Source: JAHQVV01 sp044439905
Lineage (GTDB): Bacteria > Planctomycetota > Phycisphaerae > Phycisphaerales > Phycisphaeraceae
Assembly: GCA_044439905.1 (NCBI GenBank)
Contig: JBITAC010000148.1
Span: 1 to 64,000, forward strand
Direction of reading: 5' to 3'
Length of the DNA: 64,000 bases
Positions 41,237 through 49,724 of the stretch are shown here, piece after piece. The position numbers and the translations under genes are program-made. Every line of letters starts with the position of its first letter. The first letter of the stretch is position 1. The notes beneath the pieces are model-generated. The model made no database searches and was not told the origin of the DNA. It worked only from the letters and a program-made list of their open reading frames with translations.

Positions 41237-43006
41237 TCAGTAGTTCATGGAACGTCCAGTGAACGTCCCGGGCATCAATTTGTTCATCTCGTCGCGCAGA
41301 TAATTGTAGACCTCCCTGTCTGAGTCGAATCCGCCCGCCTTCCGGGCGACGCGCTTGCAGCGCTCGATGCCGACCGTCCTGGTCAGCTGTTTGATCTCCG
41401 GGATCGCTGGCGGGGAGATCGAGAGGGTTCTGAGGCCCAGGCCAAGCAGGAGCATCGTAAACTCCGGCTCGCCGCCCATCTCGCCGCACAGACTGACACC
41501 GATCTTGGACCGATTCGCGGCCCGGACGATTTCCTTGACCAGAGACAGCACCGCAGGGTGCGCACCCGAGTAAAGGTTGGCGATCCGTTCATTTGATCGG
41601 TCAACTGCCACAGTGTACTGGATCAGGTCGTTGGTGCCGATTGAGAAAAAATCCACCTCCTTAGCGAAGGCGGTGGCCTGGAGCGCGGCCGAGGGCACCT
41701 CCATCATCATCCCCACGGGGACGTCATTTCCCAGCTCATAGCCCTGATCTTCGAGGTCTTCCCGGACATCGCCCAGGATCATCTTCGCCTGCCGCAGCTC
41801 CATGATGTTGGAGATCAGGGGGAACATAATCTGGATGGGGCCCAGCGCCGAGGCCCGCAGGATCGCCCGGAGCTGGGTGCGGAACAGGTCCAGGTGCTGG
41901 AGGCACAGGCGGATGGACCGGCAGCCGAGGAACGGGTTGTACTCGTGGTAGTTGTGGAGCTGGGCGACCCCCGGGGCGATCTTATCCGCGCCCAGGTCGA
42001 GCGTGCGGATGGTCATGGGGCGGCCGTCAAGCAGCTTGATCGCGGTCGCGTAGGCCTCGTACTGCTCCTCCTCGGTGGGTTCGTGGTCGGCACCCATGAA
42101 GAGGAACTCGGTCCGGTAGAGCCCGACGCCGCTTGCGCCGAACTCGAGGGCCTGGGGGATTTCCTCGGCGAACTCGATGTTCGCTAGCAGCTTGATCTCC
42201 GTGCCGTCGGTTGTGACGGCCGGCTCGTCGCGGAGCTTGCGCAGGACCCGGGCCTGCTCGCGGAGGACGCGGGCCTCTTGGCGGTACTCAAGAAGCTGGT
42301 CGGCGTTGGGTTCGATGTGGACCAGCCCGCGGTTGCCGTCGAGGATGACCTGTTGGCCGTTGGTGACGCGGCGGGTGATGTCCTTGAGCCCGACGATGGC
42401 GGGGATGCCCAGGGCGTGGGCGAGGATGGCGGTGTGGCTGGTTCGGCCGCCGACGTCCGTCGCGATCGCGCGGATCCGCTTGCGGTCCAGCGATGCGGTC
42501 TGGCTGGGTGTCAGGTCGTGGGCAAAGATCACGGCCGGCTGGTCGATCGAGTCGAGCACACTGCCGCGCTCGCCGACCAGGTGCTGCAGCAGCCGGCGCT
42601 TGAGGTCGTAGATGTCGACCACCCGCTCGCGGAAAAAGGCGTTGTCCTGCCCCAGAAACTGGTCCGCCAGGTCCTGCATCACGATGTACACGGCGTACTC
42701 GGCGGTGACACGTTCGCCCTCGATCACCGCGTCTATCCGGGCGGTCAGCGTCTTGTCCGCGAGCATACCCAGGTGGAAAGAAAAGATGTCGGCGAGCTGG
42801 TCGCCCAGGACGCTGGCGGTCTCCTCGTGGAGCCCGCGCAGCTCGTCCATCGATGCGGTGATGGCCTGCGCCAGGCGGTCGTGCTCGGCGGGGAGCTTCT
42901 CCGCAGGCAGGGCCCGCTTGGGGATCGCCTCTTCGTCGGTGTCGAGTACCACGGCACGGCTGATCGCCACGCCGGGCGAAACCGGGATGCCTTTTCGAGT
43001 CTGCAT
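41237..43006 (-). CDS. ptsI: Phosphoenolpyruvate-protein phosphotransferase (PTS enzyme I)
   Basis: Transfers phosphate from PEP to HPr. The 589-residue product has the N-terminal HPr-binding helical domain, the swivelling domain with the phosphorylated histidine in GGRTSHTAI (H191), and the PEP-binding TIM-barrel domain with EFLFMG, FFSIGTNDL and the catalytic cysteine in SLCGEMGG. No HPr (ptsH) or sugar-specific EII is nearby. It may therefore serve a regulatory phosphotransfer chain, as in other bacteria with few PTS permeases; that part is inference. It starts at ATG 43006. Confidence 0.95.
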   Translation of the reverse strand: MQTRKGIPVSPGVAISRAVVLDTDEEAIPKRALPAEKLPAEHDRLAQAITASMDELRGLHEETASVLGDQLADIFSFHLGMLADKTLTARIDAVIEGERVTAEYAVYIVMQDLADQFLGQDNAFFRERVVDIYDLKRRLLQHLVGERGSVLDSIDQPAVIFAHDLTPSQTASLDRKRIRAIATDVGGRTSHTAILAHALGIPAIVGLKDITRRVTNGQQVILDGNRGLVHIEPNADQLLEYRQEARVLREQARVLRKLRDEPAVTTDGTEIKLLANIEFAEEIPQALEFGASGVGLYRTEFLFMGADHEPTEEEQYEAYATAIKLLDGRPMTIRTLDLGADKIAPGVAQLHNYHEYNPFLGCRSIRLCLQHLDLFRTQLRAILRASALGPIQIMFPLISNIMELRQAKMILGDVREDLEDQGYELGNDVPVGMMMEVPSAALQATAFAKEVDFFSIGTNDLIQYTVAVDRSNERIANLYSGAHPAVLSLVKEIVRAANRSKIGVSLCGEMGGEPEFTMLLLGLGLRTLSISPPAIPEIKQLTRTVGIERCKRVARKAGGFDSDREVYNYLRDEMNKLMPGTFTGRSMNY

Positions 43007-43174
43007 GGGCGTAGTTTAGCGGTGTGAGGCGGGCGGCGTGGCAAGCCGGTCGTTCGTGGAGGCGACGTTGCCGCTTGGCGGGGCGTCCAGGTCCATTCGG
43101 CATTCGGACGCTCGGTGTACGCGGGGTGTGCCTCGGACAAACCTGCATCATCTTGCCCAACACGCCGGGGCGGC

Positions 43175-43203
43175 TTGACAGGTTCGGTCGACACACTTAC
43201 TTT
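43175..43203 (+). promoter_or_regulatory. Candidate promoter for tRNA-His
   Basis: A perfect TTGACA (43175-43180) is followed after 17 bp by TACTTT (43198-43203), which matches -10 at three of six positions. Initiation near 43210 would precede tRNA-His by about 25 nt. Confidence 0.5.
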
Positions 43204-43233
43204 TCTCGTCTTGGCGCGATTCGCCGAGTTGTT

Positions 43234-43308
43234 GGTGGCTGTAGCTCAGTTGGTTAGAGCACCAGGTTGTGATCCTGGGGGTCGGGGGTTCGAATCCCCT
43301 CAGCCACC
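43234..43308 (+). tRNA. tRNA-His (GUG)
   Basis: Cloverleaf with acceptor GTGGCTG/CAGCCAC, anticodon loop TTGTGAT, T-loop TTCGAAT, and the encoded extra 5' G (position -1) facing C73, the identity pair of tRNA-His. CCA is not encoded. A strong terminator follows at once. Confidence 0.97.
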
Positions 43309-43313
43309 CTTTT

Positions 43314-43341
43314 GCCCCGGCGGATTGCCGGGGCTTTTTTC
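43314..43341 (+). terminator. Rho-independent terminator after tRNA-His
   Basis: Perfect 8-bp stem GCCCCGGC/GCCGGGGC with a 5-nt loop followed by six T. It lies 6 nt after the tRNA. Confidence 0.92.
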
Positions 43342-43441
43342 TTGCCGATGCGGCGGGGCCGTTGAGCCGAAAGGGCGGTCGTCGGCGGCGGGGTACGATG
43401 GTGCGTCACGGCCGGCCGAGCGCGGCCTGTGGGAGTTGCGG

Positions 43442-44275
43442 ATGGTCTTCGCTGAAAGCTTCGCGCTGTTGGGGCACGGGCTGATGAGCCAGCTCGATGG
43501 CTTTGGGCGTTTCACACGCTTCGCCGGCGCAACGCTGCACCGCACGCTCTTTGGCCGATCGGGAACGGGCCGGCTCAAGCTCCTCATGCCCCAGTTCTTC
43601 GAGATCGGTACACGCAGCATCCCCGTGGTCCTGCTGGTGGGCGGGTTTGTCGGTGCGGTGCTCGGCGTCGAGATGTTCGAGCAGTTCCGCGCGGTGGGGC
43701 AGGAAGCACGTATCGGCGGGATTATTAACCTGTCCGTTGTCAAGCAGATCGGCCCCGTACTCGCTGCGGTGATGATCGCCGGCCGCGTCGGCGGGGCGGT
43801 CAGCGCACAGATCGGCACGATGCGCGTCACCGAGCAGGTCGATGCGCTCCGCGTCATGGGCACCGACCCAATCAACTACCTCGTCGTCCCCAGGGTGATC
43901 GCCTGCATCATCATGGTCCCGCTGCTCACCGTCGTCAGCGACCTCATGGGCATGGTCGGCGGCTGGCTGGTCGTGGTCGTCGGGCTGGGCGTCGACTCCA
44001 ACGAGTACTGGCGTTTCTCGGCCGCGCTCGTCACCAGCTTCGACGTCTTCATCGGACTCATCAAGGCGACGGCGTTTGGCCTGCTCATCGGGCTCATCAG
44101 CTGCTACAAAGGGTTCAACTGTGAGCCCGGCGCGTCCGGCGTCGGCAAGGCGGCGACCGACGCGTTCGTCACCAGCTTCATCGCCATCATCATCGCCAAC
44201 TTCTTCCTGGCGAAGTTCCTCAACGACCTCTTCATCATGATCTTCGGCAACACGCCCAACGCCCTGTCGCTGTAA
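43442..44275 (+). CDS. mlaE: MlaE family ABC transporter permease
   Basis: Permease of the MlaE type, which moves phospholipids between inner and outer membrane together with an ATPase (MlaF) and an MCE protein (MlaD). The 277-residue product has five to six hydrophobic helices and the family signature EQVDALRVMGTDP followed by YLVVPR. The ATG at 43442 has GGGAG about six bases upstream. No ATPase or MCE gene follows: the next gene is on the opposite strand, so the partners must be elsewhere. Confidence 0.9.
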   Translation: MVFAESFALLGHGLMSQLDGFGRFTRFAGATLHRTLFGRSGTGRLKLLMPQFFEIGTRSIPVVLLVGGFVGAVLGVEMFEQFRAVGQEARIGGIINLSVVKQIGPVLAAVMIAGRVGGAVSAQIGTMRVTEQVDALRVMGTDPINYLVVPRVIACIIMVPLLTVVSDLMGMVGGWLVVVVGLGVDSNEYWRFSAALVTSFDVFIGLIKATAFGLLIGLISCYKGFNCEPGASGVGKAATDAFVTSFIAIIIANFFLAKFLNDLFIMIFGNTPNALSL

Positions 44276-44309
44276 CAGGCCGCGCCTCCTTACCCGGATT
44301 GCTTCGAGC

Positions 44310-45476
44310 TTACTCGTCCCCCGCCTGCCATTCATCACGCCAGGCGAGCAGGTCGTCGGTGAGCAGACTGATGTAGTACCCGTCGCTGTGGTCGTGGACC
44401 CAGTCTTCGTAGGCCTGCGCATAGCCGTCGATCAGCACGCCATGCAGCACGACCCCGGGGTGGCCTTCCAAGACGTGTTCCCAGTCGACGATATCGTCAC
44501 GGCCCGGCTGGCCCGTGACGAGGATGAGTGTGTCGGGCTTGGAGCCCAGCGCCTCGGCCAAGGCGTCGCTGATGCCGCCGGTGCCCGTGCCGCCGCTTTC
44601 TTTGACAAAGGCGGTCAGCAGGTCGGGGGTGACGACCGTGGTCGCGGTCGGCTGGTCACGCAGCACACGCAGCCCGTCGGGGCCCGAGGCGAAGACGAGG
44701 ACCTTCGCTTCACTGCCGGGCCGACTGAGCCCGGTGCCGATCATCTCGGCGATCGTCTCGTTCCACTGCGCATGGCTGGGCCCGGTTTCCAGGACGATCG
44801 CTACCGTGCCCGTCAGCGGGAGGCCGAGGGCGTTGGGCTGTTCGAGCAGGTACGGGTTTTCGGATTTGTTGTAGACAAACTGCGTCGGGTCGATTTCAAC
44901 GACCGGGGCGTCCGGGTCCACGGTTTCGCTGCCGCCGCCCTTGGGGTTCTGGACCATCCAGAAGATCGCGACCGCACCGACAAGCGTGATCGCGCCGATG
45001 ATCGAGAAGAACACCACCGCGGTCGCGATCCGCACCCCGGTGCGTCGGCTGCGGGCGGTGGGGACGTTGGTGCCGCGATCGATTTTGACTTGGCGTCCGC
45101 TGGCGGTGGTATAGACACCCTGCTCGATCGCCTCGCCCGCCTGCGCCGATGCTTTGCCCCGCCGGCCGGTCTTCGTCGTCGGCGGCCGACCCCGACGATC
45201 CGGCTTACCACGCTTACCCTTCTGGCGACGCGGCCGGGACGCCCGCTCGCGTGGCCGCGGCTCGGTCTCTTGTGTGTCACCCACACCCGACAGGCCGCTG
45301 GGGTCGTCGGGGCGGTCGGGCCGGGTGAGTTGCTCTGCGTGTGCGCCCTGGGCCGCGTCCTGGGGCACGGTCATCAGCGTCCCGCAGGCCGAGCATCGGC
45401 AGACCCCGCCCGCGAACCCCATGTCCAGTTCCAACAACTCGCTGCACGCGGGGCATTCCAGTTCAAGTGTCTGCAT
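44310..45476 (-). CDS. Zinc-ribbon membrane protein with VWA-like C-terminus
   Basis: A 388-residue protein. The N-terminal zinc ribbon has two CxxC knuckles (CPAC near residue 8, CSAC near 28). A basic Arg/Lys/Pro-rich linker and one membrane helix (about 150-175) follow, then a soluble C-terminal domain. That domain has a Rossmann/VWA-like strand pattern (TVAIVLETGPSH, TLILVTGQPG) but lacks a clear MIDAS. The family is not recognised. The ATG at 45476 begins right before the zinc ribbon. It is transcribed after the SppA-like gene (61-bp gap), perhaps in one unit. Confidence 0.6.
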   Translation of the reverse strand: MQTLELECPACSELLELDMGFAGGVCRCSACGTLMTVPQDAAQGAHAEQLTRPDRPDDPSGLSGVGDTQETEPRPRERASRPRRQKGKRGKPDRRGRPPTTKTGRRGKASAQAGEAIEQGVYTTASGRQVKIDRGTNVPTARSRRTGVRIATAVVFFSIIGAITLVGAVAIFWMVQNPKGGGSETVDPDAPVVEIDPTQFVYNKSENPYLLEQPNALGLPLTGTVAIVLETGPSHAQWNETIAEMIGTGLSRPGSEAKVLVFASGPDGLRVLRDQPTATTVVTPDLLTAFVKESGGTGTGGISDALAEALGSKPDTLILVTGQPGRDDIVDWEHVLEGHPGVVLHGVLIDGYAQAYEDWVHDHSDGYYISLLTDDLLAWRDEWQAGDE

Positions 45477-45537
45477 CGATTCAGTTCCCAAAACAATAGA
45501 ACAACAAGGGCGATCCGCACATCACGCGTCGCGACAC

Positions 45538-46548
45538 TCAGGGCACATCGGGCCGCCAGAGGTAGTAAAACCCGGAGGGCGACGCGAGCCCGCCCAGCGT
45601 GCCGTCGAGGTTGAGCTGCAAGAGGTTGATCTGCGAGCCGCCCGCCTGGGGCAGGCCACCGGGCGTCGACGCGTAAGGCGAGCCCACGTAATCCAACGCG
45701 CGGTGGAACACCACGAGGTTGGCGTCGTCGATCCCCGCGAGCGCCTTCGCCCGACCAAACGCGTCGTCGAGGTCGCCCAGGTGATCGACCAGCCCGACCT
45801 CCAACGCGCGGTCGCCGCTGACCACTCGGCCGTCGGTGACTTCGTCAAACCGGTCGGCGGGGATGCTGGGCCTGGACTCGCGGACCACCTGCGTAAACCG
45901 CGTATAAAACTCGTCCACCAGCCCCTGCAGCACGGCACGGTGCTCTTCGGTCATCTCCCCAAACGGCGAGCCGGCGTCTTTGTTCGGGCCGCTGGTCAGG
46001 GCCTCGGTCGAGATGCCGATCCGAGACAGCGCGGGCTGCAAGCTGACGGTCTGGATGATCACGCCGATGCTGCCCGTGACGGTGGTCGGGTACGCGACGA
46101 TCTCATCGCCCGCGCACGCGAGGTAGTACCCGCCGCTGGCCGCGACATCCATCATCAGCACGACGACGGGCTTGCCGGTTTGTTCCTTGAAACGCAGGAC
46201 ATCGCGGTACATCGCGTCGCTCGCGGTCACGGCCCCGCCCGGTGTGTTGAGCCGGACGATGATGGCCTTGACCCGCCGATCCGCCGCCGCCGCGTCGAGC
46301 TCCTCGCGGAACGTGCTCACCGGGTTCTCCCCAGCCGAGAGCAGGCCCGGCGTCTTCGCGTTCATTATCATCCCGGTCACGTCGATTACCACCACCCGGT
46401 CACGCGTCCAGCCGTCCGCCTCCTGCACGATCGTCGACTCCAGCCGCTGGTCACCCGGCGATACGCCGACCACAAACGTCATCGGACCGCAACCGACAAG
46501 CGATAGGGCGAACAAGGCAAGAGCAATAAACGGCAGGGGTAGGTGCAT
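45538..46548 (-). CDS. sppA: SppA-like signal peptide peptidase, predicted lipoprotein
   Basis: Serine protease of the S49 family that degrades cleaved signal peptides. The 336-residue product has a Ser/Lys catalytic pair visible as DVAASGGYYLA and GPNKDAGSP, and the TPGGAVTASD loop. It starts at ATG 46548, with GGAG seven bases upstream. The N-terminal hydrophobic stretch ends in LSLVGC, a lipobox, so the protein is probably a lipoprotein rather than anchored by an uncleaved helix as in E. coli. Only one S49 domain is present, as in short SppA forms. Confidence 0.88.
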   Translation of the reverse strand: MHLPLPFIALALFALSLVGCGPMTFVVGVSPGDQRLESTIVQEADGWTRDRVVVIDVTGMIMNAKTPGLLSAGENPVSTFREELDAAAADRRVKAIIVRLNTPGGAVTASDAMYRDVLRFKEQTGKPVVVLMMDVAASGGYYLACAGDEIVAYPTTVTGSIGVIIQTVSLQPALSRIGISTEALTSGPNKDAGSPFGEMTEEHRAVLQGLVDEFYTRFTQVVRESRPSIPADRFDEVTDGRVVSGDRALEVGLVDHLGDLDDAFGRAKALAGIDDANLVVFHRALDYVGSPYASTPGGLPQAGGSQINLLQLNLDGTLGGLASPSGFYYLWRPDVP

Positions 46549-46848
46549 CGAGAATCTCCGGCACACGGGTGGGGCCCACGCAAGCTACCAAAGTCCGCCC
46601 GCACCGGCGAGTGTTTACGGCCACTGCATCCACCGCGTGCGGCTTTGTCGGCAAGGTCAGGGACCCCACACCAAGCCGCCAACGGCGGGACGCGCCCCAA
46701 CGCCCACACCCAAAGCGTTTGCCAAAATGATGCTTCGGTTTACCGCACCCACTTGCTCGCGCTGCGCTGTGACAATGACGTGAACCTGCTCGCGGCGGGG
46801 CTGTGTCCTGGCCAGGAAACGCCGGGTCGCCCATGCCGCTGGCGCATG
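46549..46848. other. Intergenic stretch between sppA and the tRNA-Ala terminator
   Basis: About 300 bp with no supported gene. Open frames here on either strand have no family resemblance or start signal. It should hold the sppA promoter (minus strand), but I could not pick a convincing one. Confidence 0.5.
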
Positions 46849-46897
46849 AAAAAAGCCGCATGGGGTCGGCTGCTGTCGCAACCGGCCGTGCGGCTTT
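46849..46897 (-). terminator. Rho-independent terminator after tRNA-Ala
   Basis: On the minus strand AAAGCCGCA pairs with TGCGGCTTT across a GC-rich loop and is followed by further T (complement of the A-run at 46849-46854). It lies 7 nt after the tRNA end. Confidence 0.75.
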
Positions 46898-46903
46898 GGG
46901 GGA

Positions 46904-46976
46904 TGGAGCGTATCGGGGTCGAACCGATGACCTATTGCTTGCAAAGCAATCGCTCTACCAACTGAGCTAACGCCCC
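46904..46976 (-). tRNA. tRNA-Ala (UGC)
   Basis: A 73-nt cloverleaf on the minus strand. Acceptor GGGGCGT/ACGCTCC contains the G3-U70 pair that defines alanine identity. Anticodon loop is TTTGCAA, T-loop TTCGACC, discriminator A. CCA is not encoded. Confidence 0.97.
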
Positions 46977-47409
46977 AAGGGGCGGGGAGTATATCGGCTG
47001 TTTGGGCTCTCGGCCACCCGGGGTGAGGTTTTTGTGTAAAAGAGGGCGGGAGGCGATGGATTCGGCCCATAAGGCCCGGCGCGCGCCTCCAGGCGGCGGC
47101 CGATGTGGAGAACTTCGGCGATGTGGCACGGCTCGTCAGTCGGGGGCAGCAGTGGCCGAGCGGGTGCCGGGTATTGATGGGCAAGGCGTTAGGTGAAGGA
47201 TTTTCCGCGATTTCGCGAGATTTCTGTGAGAACAGGTGGGATCGGGCAGGGGGCTGGAGCGTCCGGTATCCACAAAAATCTCAAAAGGCGGGGTGCCTGC
47301 GTTGACAGGGGGCTGGGGATGGGTACACTACGCGGCTCGCCTCCGGCTGGACCCGCCGGGTTTCGCGGAGGCATGACGAACCTAAACGTCGTAAGCAGGG
47401 CTCTTTGGC
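46977..47409. other. Intergenic region upstream of the S10 operon
   Basis: A 433-bp gap between divergent tRNA-Ala and rpsJ. It contains the probable rpsJ promoter (47302-47329), a small CGCGATTTCGCG palindrome near 47207, and one DnaA-box-like 9-mer (GTATCCACA, 47266-47274), which alone is no evidence for an origin. No gene is supported here; a 66-codon frame at 47105-47305 has no recognisable features. Confidence 0.5.
47302..47329 (+). promoter_or_regulatory. Probable promoter of the ribosomal protein operon
   Basis: A perfect TTGACA (47302-47307), 16-bp spacer and TACACT (47324-47329, four of six to consensus). Initiation near 47336 would give a leader of about 74 nt before rpsJ. Confidence 0.6.
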
Positions 47410-47718
47410 ATGCAGGCAGGCAAGATTCGAATTCGGATGGAAGCGTACGATCACCAGGCACTCGATGCCTCGGCGAAAGATATCGTTGACCACGCCAAGC
47501 GCACGAATGCACGTGTTTCGGGGCCGATCCCGTTGCCCACGCGTATCGAGCGTTACACCGTCTTGCGTGGCCCGCACGTTGACAAGAAGAGCCGTGAGCA
47601 GTTCGAGATCCGCACCCATAAGCGGATCATCGACATCAAGGAATACACCCCTCGGACCATTGAGGCGCTCAATCGCCTGGTCGTTCCCGCCGGTGTTTTC
47701 GTCAAGATCAAGGCCTAG
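47410..47718 (+). CDS. rpsJ: 30S ribosomal protein S10
   Basis: S10 of the small subunit head, also the NusE factor of transcription antitermination. The product is 102 residues, normal length, with the long-loop region (GPIPLPTRIERYTVLRGPHV) and the KSREQFEIRTHKR segment intact. It is the first gene of the cluster. The gap to rplC (141 bp) is long for this operon and contains two GATCCGCT repeats 20 bp apart near 47802. Confidence 0.98.
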   Translation: MQAGKIRIRMEAYDHQALDASAKDIVDHAKRTNARVSGPIPLPTRIERYTVLRGPHVDKKSREQFEIRTHKRIIDIKEYTPRTIEALNRLVVPAGVFVKIKA

Positions 47719-47859
47719 CGGCGTCGGCTCGCTGGGTAGAGTGAATCGAACAATTCGCGGGCTGGAATAGCTCGCTTCGCACGCAATCAATCAGAGGCAT
47801 GATCCGCTGGCAAGTGCCACGATCCGCTCGGTAAGCCGGGCACCTCAGGAGATGACCCC

Positions 47860-48531
47860 ATGGCTACTGCAATCCTCGGTCGCAAAGTTGGCATGACTCG
47901 GTACTACGATGGCGACGGGAAGAATATCCCGGTCACCATTATCCAGGCCGGGCCGTGCTTCGTTTCGCAGGTCAAGAGCGTGGAGTCTGACGGCTACGAG
48001 GCGGTTCAGATCGCTTTTGAAGACGTCAAGGCGCGTAACTCGACCTTCCCGATGATTGGCCATGACGCCAAGGCCGGGCTGGGGGCGAAGCGGTTCCATC
48101 GCGAGATGCGACTGGGTGAGGGCGAGTCCGCCGGCTACGAGCTGGGTCAGGAGATCGCTGTTGATGTGTTTGATGCCGTCAAATACGTCGACATCATCGG
48201 CACCAGCAAGGGCAAGGGCACGCAGGGTGCGATGAAGCGTCACGGCTTCAAGGGCCAGGAGGCTAGCCACGGCGTCGAGCGTAAGCACCGCAGCCCGGGT
48301 TCGATCGGTGGCCGGTCGAGCAACTTGGGTACCGGTAAGCCCAAGAAGGGCATCCGCATGGCGGGCCGGATGGGCAATGAACGTGTGACCGTGCGATCTG
48401 TCGAGGTCGTCGGGATTGATAAGGAACAGGGCCTGCTGCTCGTGAAGGGGCCTGTCCCCGGGGCGAACAAGGGCATGGTGATGGTTCGGGAGGCAACCCG
48501 CTTGTACAAGCGTAAGGCTAAGAACGCCTAG
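47860..48531 (+). CDS. rplC: 50S ribosomal protein L3
   Basis: One of the early assembly proteins of the large subunit, near the peptidyl transferase centre. The 223-residue product starts LGRKVGMT, as the family does, and has the KRHGFKG and GSIGGRSSNLG loop that reaches the active centre. AGGAG lies eight bases before the ATG. It is followed by an untypically long gap before rplD. Confidence 0.98.
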   Translation: MATAILGRKVGMTRYYDGDGKNIPVTIIQAGPCFVSQVKSVESDGYEAVQIAFEDVKARNSTFPMIGHDAKAGLGAKRFHREMRLGEGESAGYELGQEIAVDVFDAVKYVDIIGTSKGKGTQGAMKRHGFKGQEASHGVERKHRSPGSIGGRSSNLGTGKPKKGIRMAGRMGNERVTVRSVEVVGIDKEQGLLLVKGPVPGANKGMVMVREATRLYKRKAKNA

Positions 48532-48543
48532 GCATTGAAAGTC

Positions 48544-48571
48544 GGCCGGCTCCCCGCGTGGGGGGTCGGCC
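48544..48571 (+). promoter_or_regulatory. GC-rich hairpin between rplC and rplD
   Basis: GGCCGGCTCCCC (48544-48555) pairs with GGGGGGTCGGCC (48560-48571) around a GCGT loop: 12 bp with two G-U pairs. No T-run follows, so it is not a standard terminator. It lies 13 nt after the L3 stop within a 175-bp gap and may be a processing, attenuation or L4-binding site. Confidence 0.5.
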
Positions 48572-48706
48572 TGAAACTACTTCGCCGCGACAAGATGGCT
48601 CGCGTACCGAGTCGAAGGGGTCATTGGGCTGCTTTGTCGGCCTCCCCTCGCGGCGAACCCAACGCATGTCGGCCCATCGGCCGGCCGGCACCGTAGGTAA
48701 GAAACG

Positions 48707-49369
48707 ATGATCGAAATACCCGTCTACAACACGTCCGGCGACCAGACCGGCACCTACGAGCTCGACGAGTCGAAGCTCGGCGGTGAGGTGCGTCACGCGC
48801 TGCTCAAGCAGGCCTATGTCCGCATCCACGCGAACAAGCGCCCTGTCAACCAGGTCACCAAGAGCCGTGGCATGGTCGAGGGCTCGACCCGTAAGCTCTA
48901 TAAACAGAAGGGCACGGGCAACGCTCGCCGCGGCGATAAGAAGGCCAACATCCTTCGCGGCGGTGGCCACGGCAAGGCCAAGGTCGCCCACTCGTGGCGG
49001 CAGGACATGCCCGCCAAGATGCGGAAGCTCGCCAATCGTAACTCGATCCTGGCCAAGGCCGTGGACGGTGAGCTCAAGCTGGTTGAGGGCCTCTCGTTTG
49101 ACGGCCCCTCGACCAAGCAGTTCGCCGCGATTCTCGACTCACTCAAAATCGATCGTACCTGCCTCGTCGCGTTCGGCGACACCCGCGACGCCGCCGCCAA
49201 GTCGGCCCGCAACCTCGAACATGTGGATGTGACCCTCGTTGACCGGCTTAACGCCTTCGACGTGCTCAACCATCGCTACCTTGTCGCGGACAAGCAGGTG
49301 TTCGAAGACTACATCAGCAAGACCACGGCCTCCGTCAAGGAAGTCAGTGCTCAGGAGGTCGCGGCCTAA
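48707..49369 (+). CDS. rplD: 50S ribosomal protein L4
   Basis: Large-subunit protein lining the exit tunnel; in E. coli also the repressor of its own operon. The 220-residue product has the tunnel loop region KLYKQKGTGNARRGDKK and the FNVRDL-like C-terminal region (LNAFDVLNHRYLV). The stop shares one base with the rplW start (TAATG). Confidence 0.97.
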   Translation: MIEIPVYNTSGDQTGTYELDESKLGGEVRHALLKQAYVRIHANKRPVNQVTKSRGMVEGSTRKLYKQKGTGNARRGDKKANILRGGGHGKAKVAHSWRQDMPAKMRKLANRNSILAKAVDGELKLVEGLSFDGPSTKQFAAILDSLKIDRTCLVAFGDTRDAAAKSARNLEHVDVTLVDRLNAFDVLNHRYLVADKQVFEDYISKTTASVKEVSAQEVAA

Positions 49370-49683
49370 TGAAACAGCCCACCACCATCATCAAGCGTCC
49401 GCTCGTCACCGAGAAGTCGACCTGGGAGGCCTCCCGTGAGGTCCCCAAGGGCAAGCGTGCCGGCCAGCCGGTCAACCGCTACGCCTTTGTCGTTGACAAG
49501 TCCGCCCGCAAGCCCGAGATCCGCGCCGCGATCCAGGAGCTCTACGGCGTCCGTGTCGAGAAGGTCGCTACCCAGATCCGCAAGGGCAAGTACTTCCGTA
49601 CGAAGTTTGGCCCGGCCAAGACCTCGAGCTGGAAGAAAGCCGTTGTCCAGCTCCACCCCGACGATCGGATCGATCTGTTCTAA
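49369..49683 (+). CDS. rplW: 50S ribosomal protein L23
   Basis: Protein at the tunnel exit and docking site for trigger factor and SRP. The 104-residue product starts IIKRPLVTEKS, the family signature, and has a roughly ten-residue insertion (VPKGKRAGQPVN) before the NRYAFVVD strand. An AGGAGG in the 3' end of rplD is the ribosome binding site, so the two genes are translationally coupled. Confidence 0.97.
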   Translation: MKQPTTIIKRPLVTEKSTWEASREVPKGKRAGQPVNRYAFVVDKSARKPEIRAAIQELYGVRVEKVATQIRKGKYFRTKFGPAKTSSWKKAVVQLHPDDRIDLF

Positions 49684-49724
49684 ATTGAAACCGAACGACC
49701 TGCGTTCGTAAAGAGAGAGCCCCC

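Noticed and set aside
43007..43174. Possible small gene between ptsI and tRNA-His
   Set aside because: Frames are open but show no start signal or motif. The stretch is better explained as promoter space for both neighbours.
47266..47274. DnaA-box-like 9-mer, possible replication origin
   Set aside because: Only one box, no AT-rich unwinding region, and no dnaA, dnaN or similar genes nearby.
47105..47305. Small 66-codon frame upstream of rpsJ
   Set aside because: No family resemblance, poor ribosome binding site, and it runs up to the probable rpsJ promoter region.
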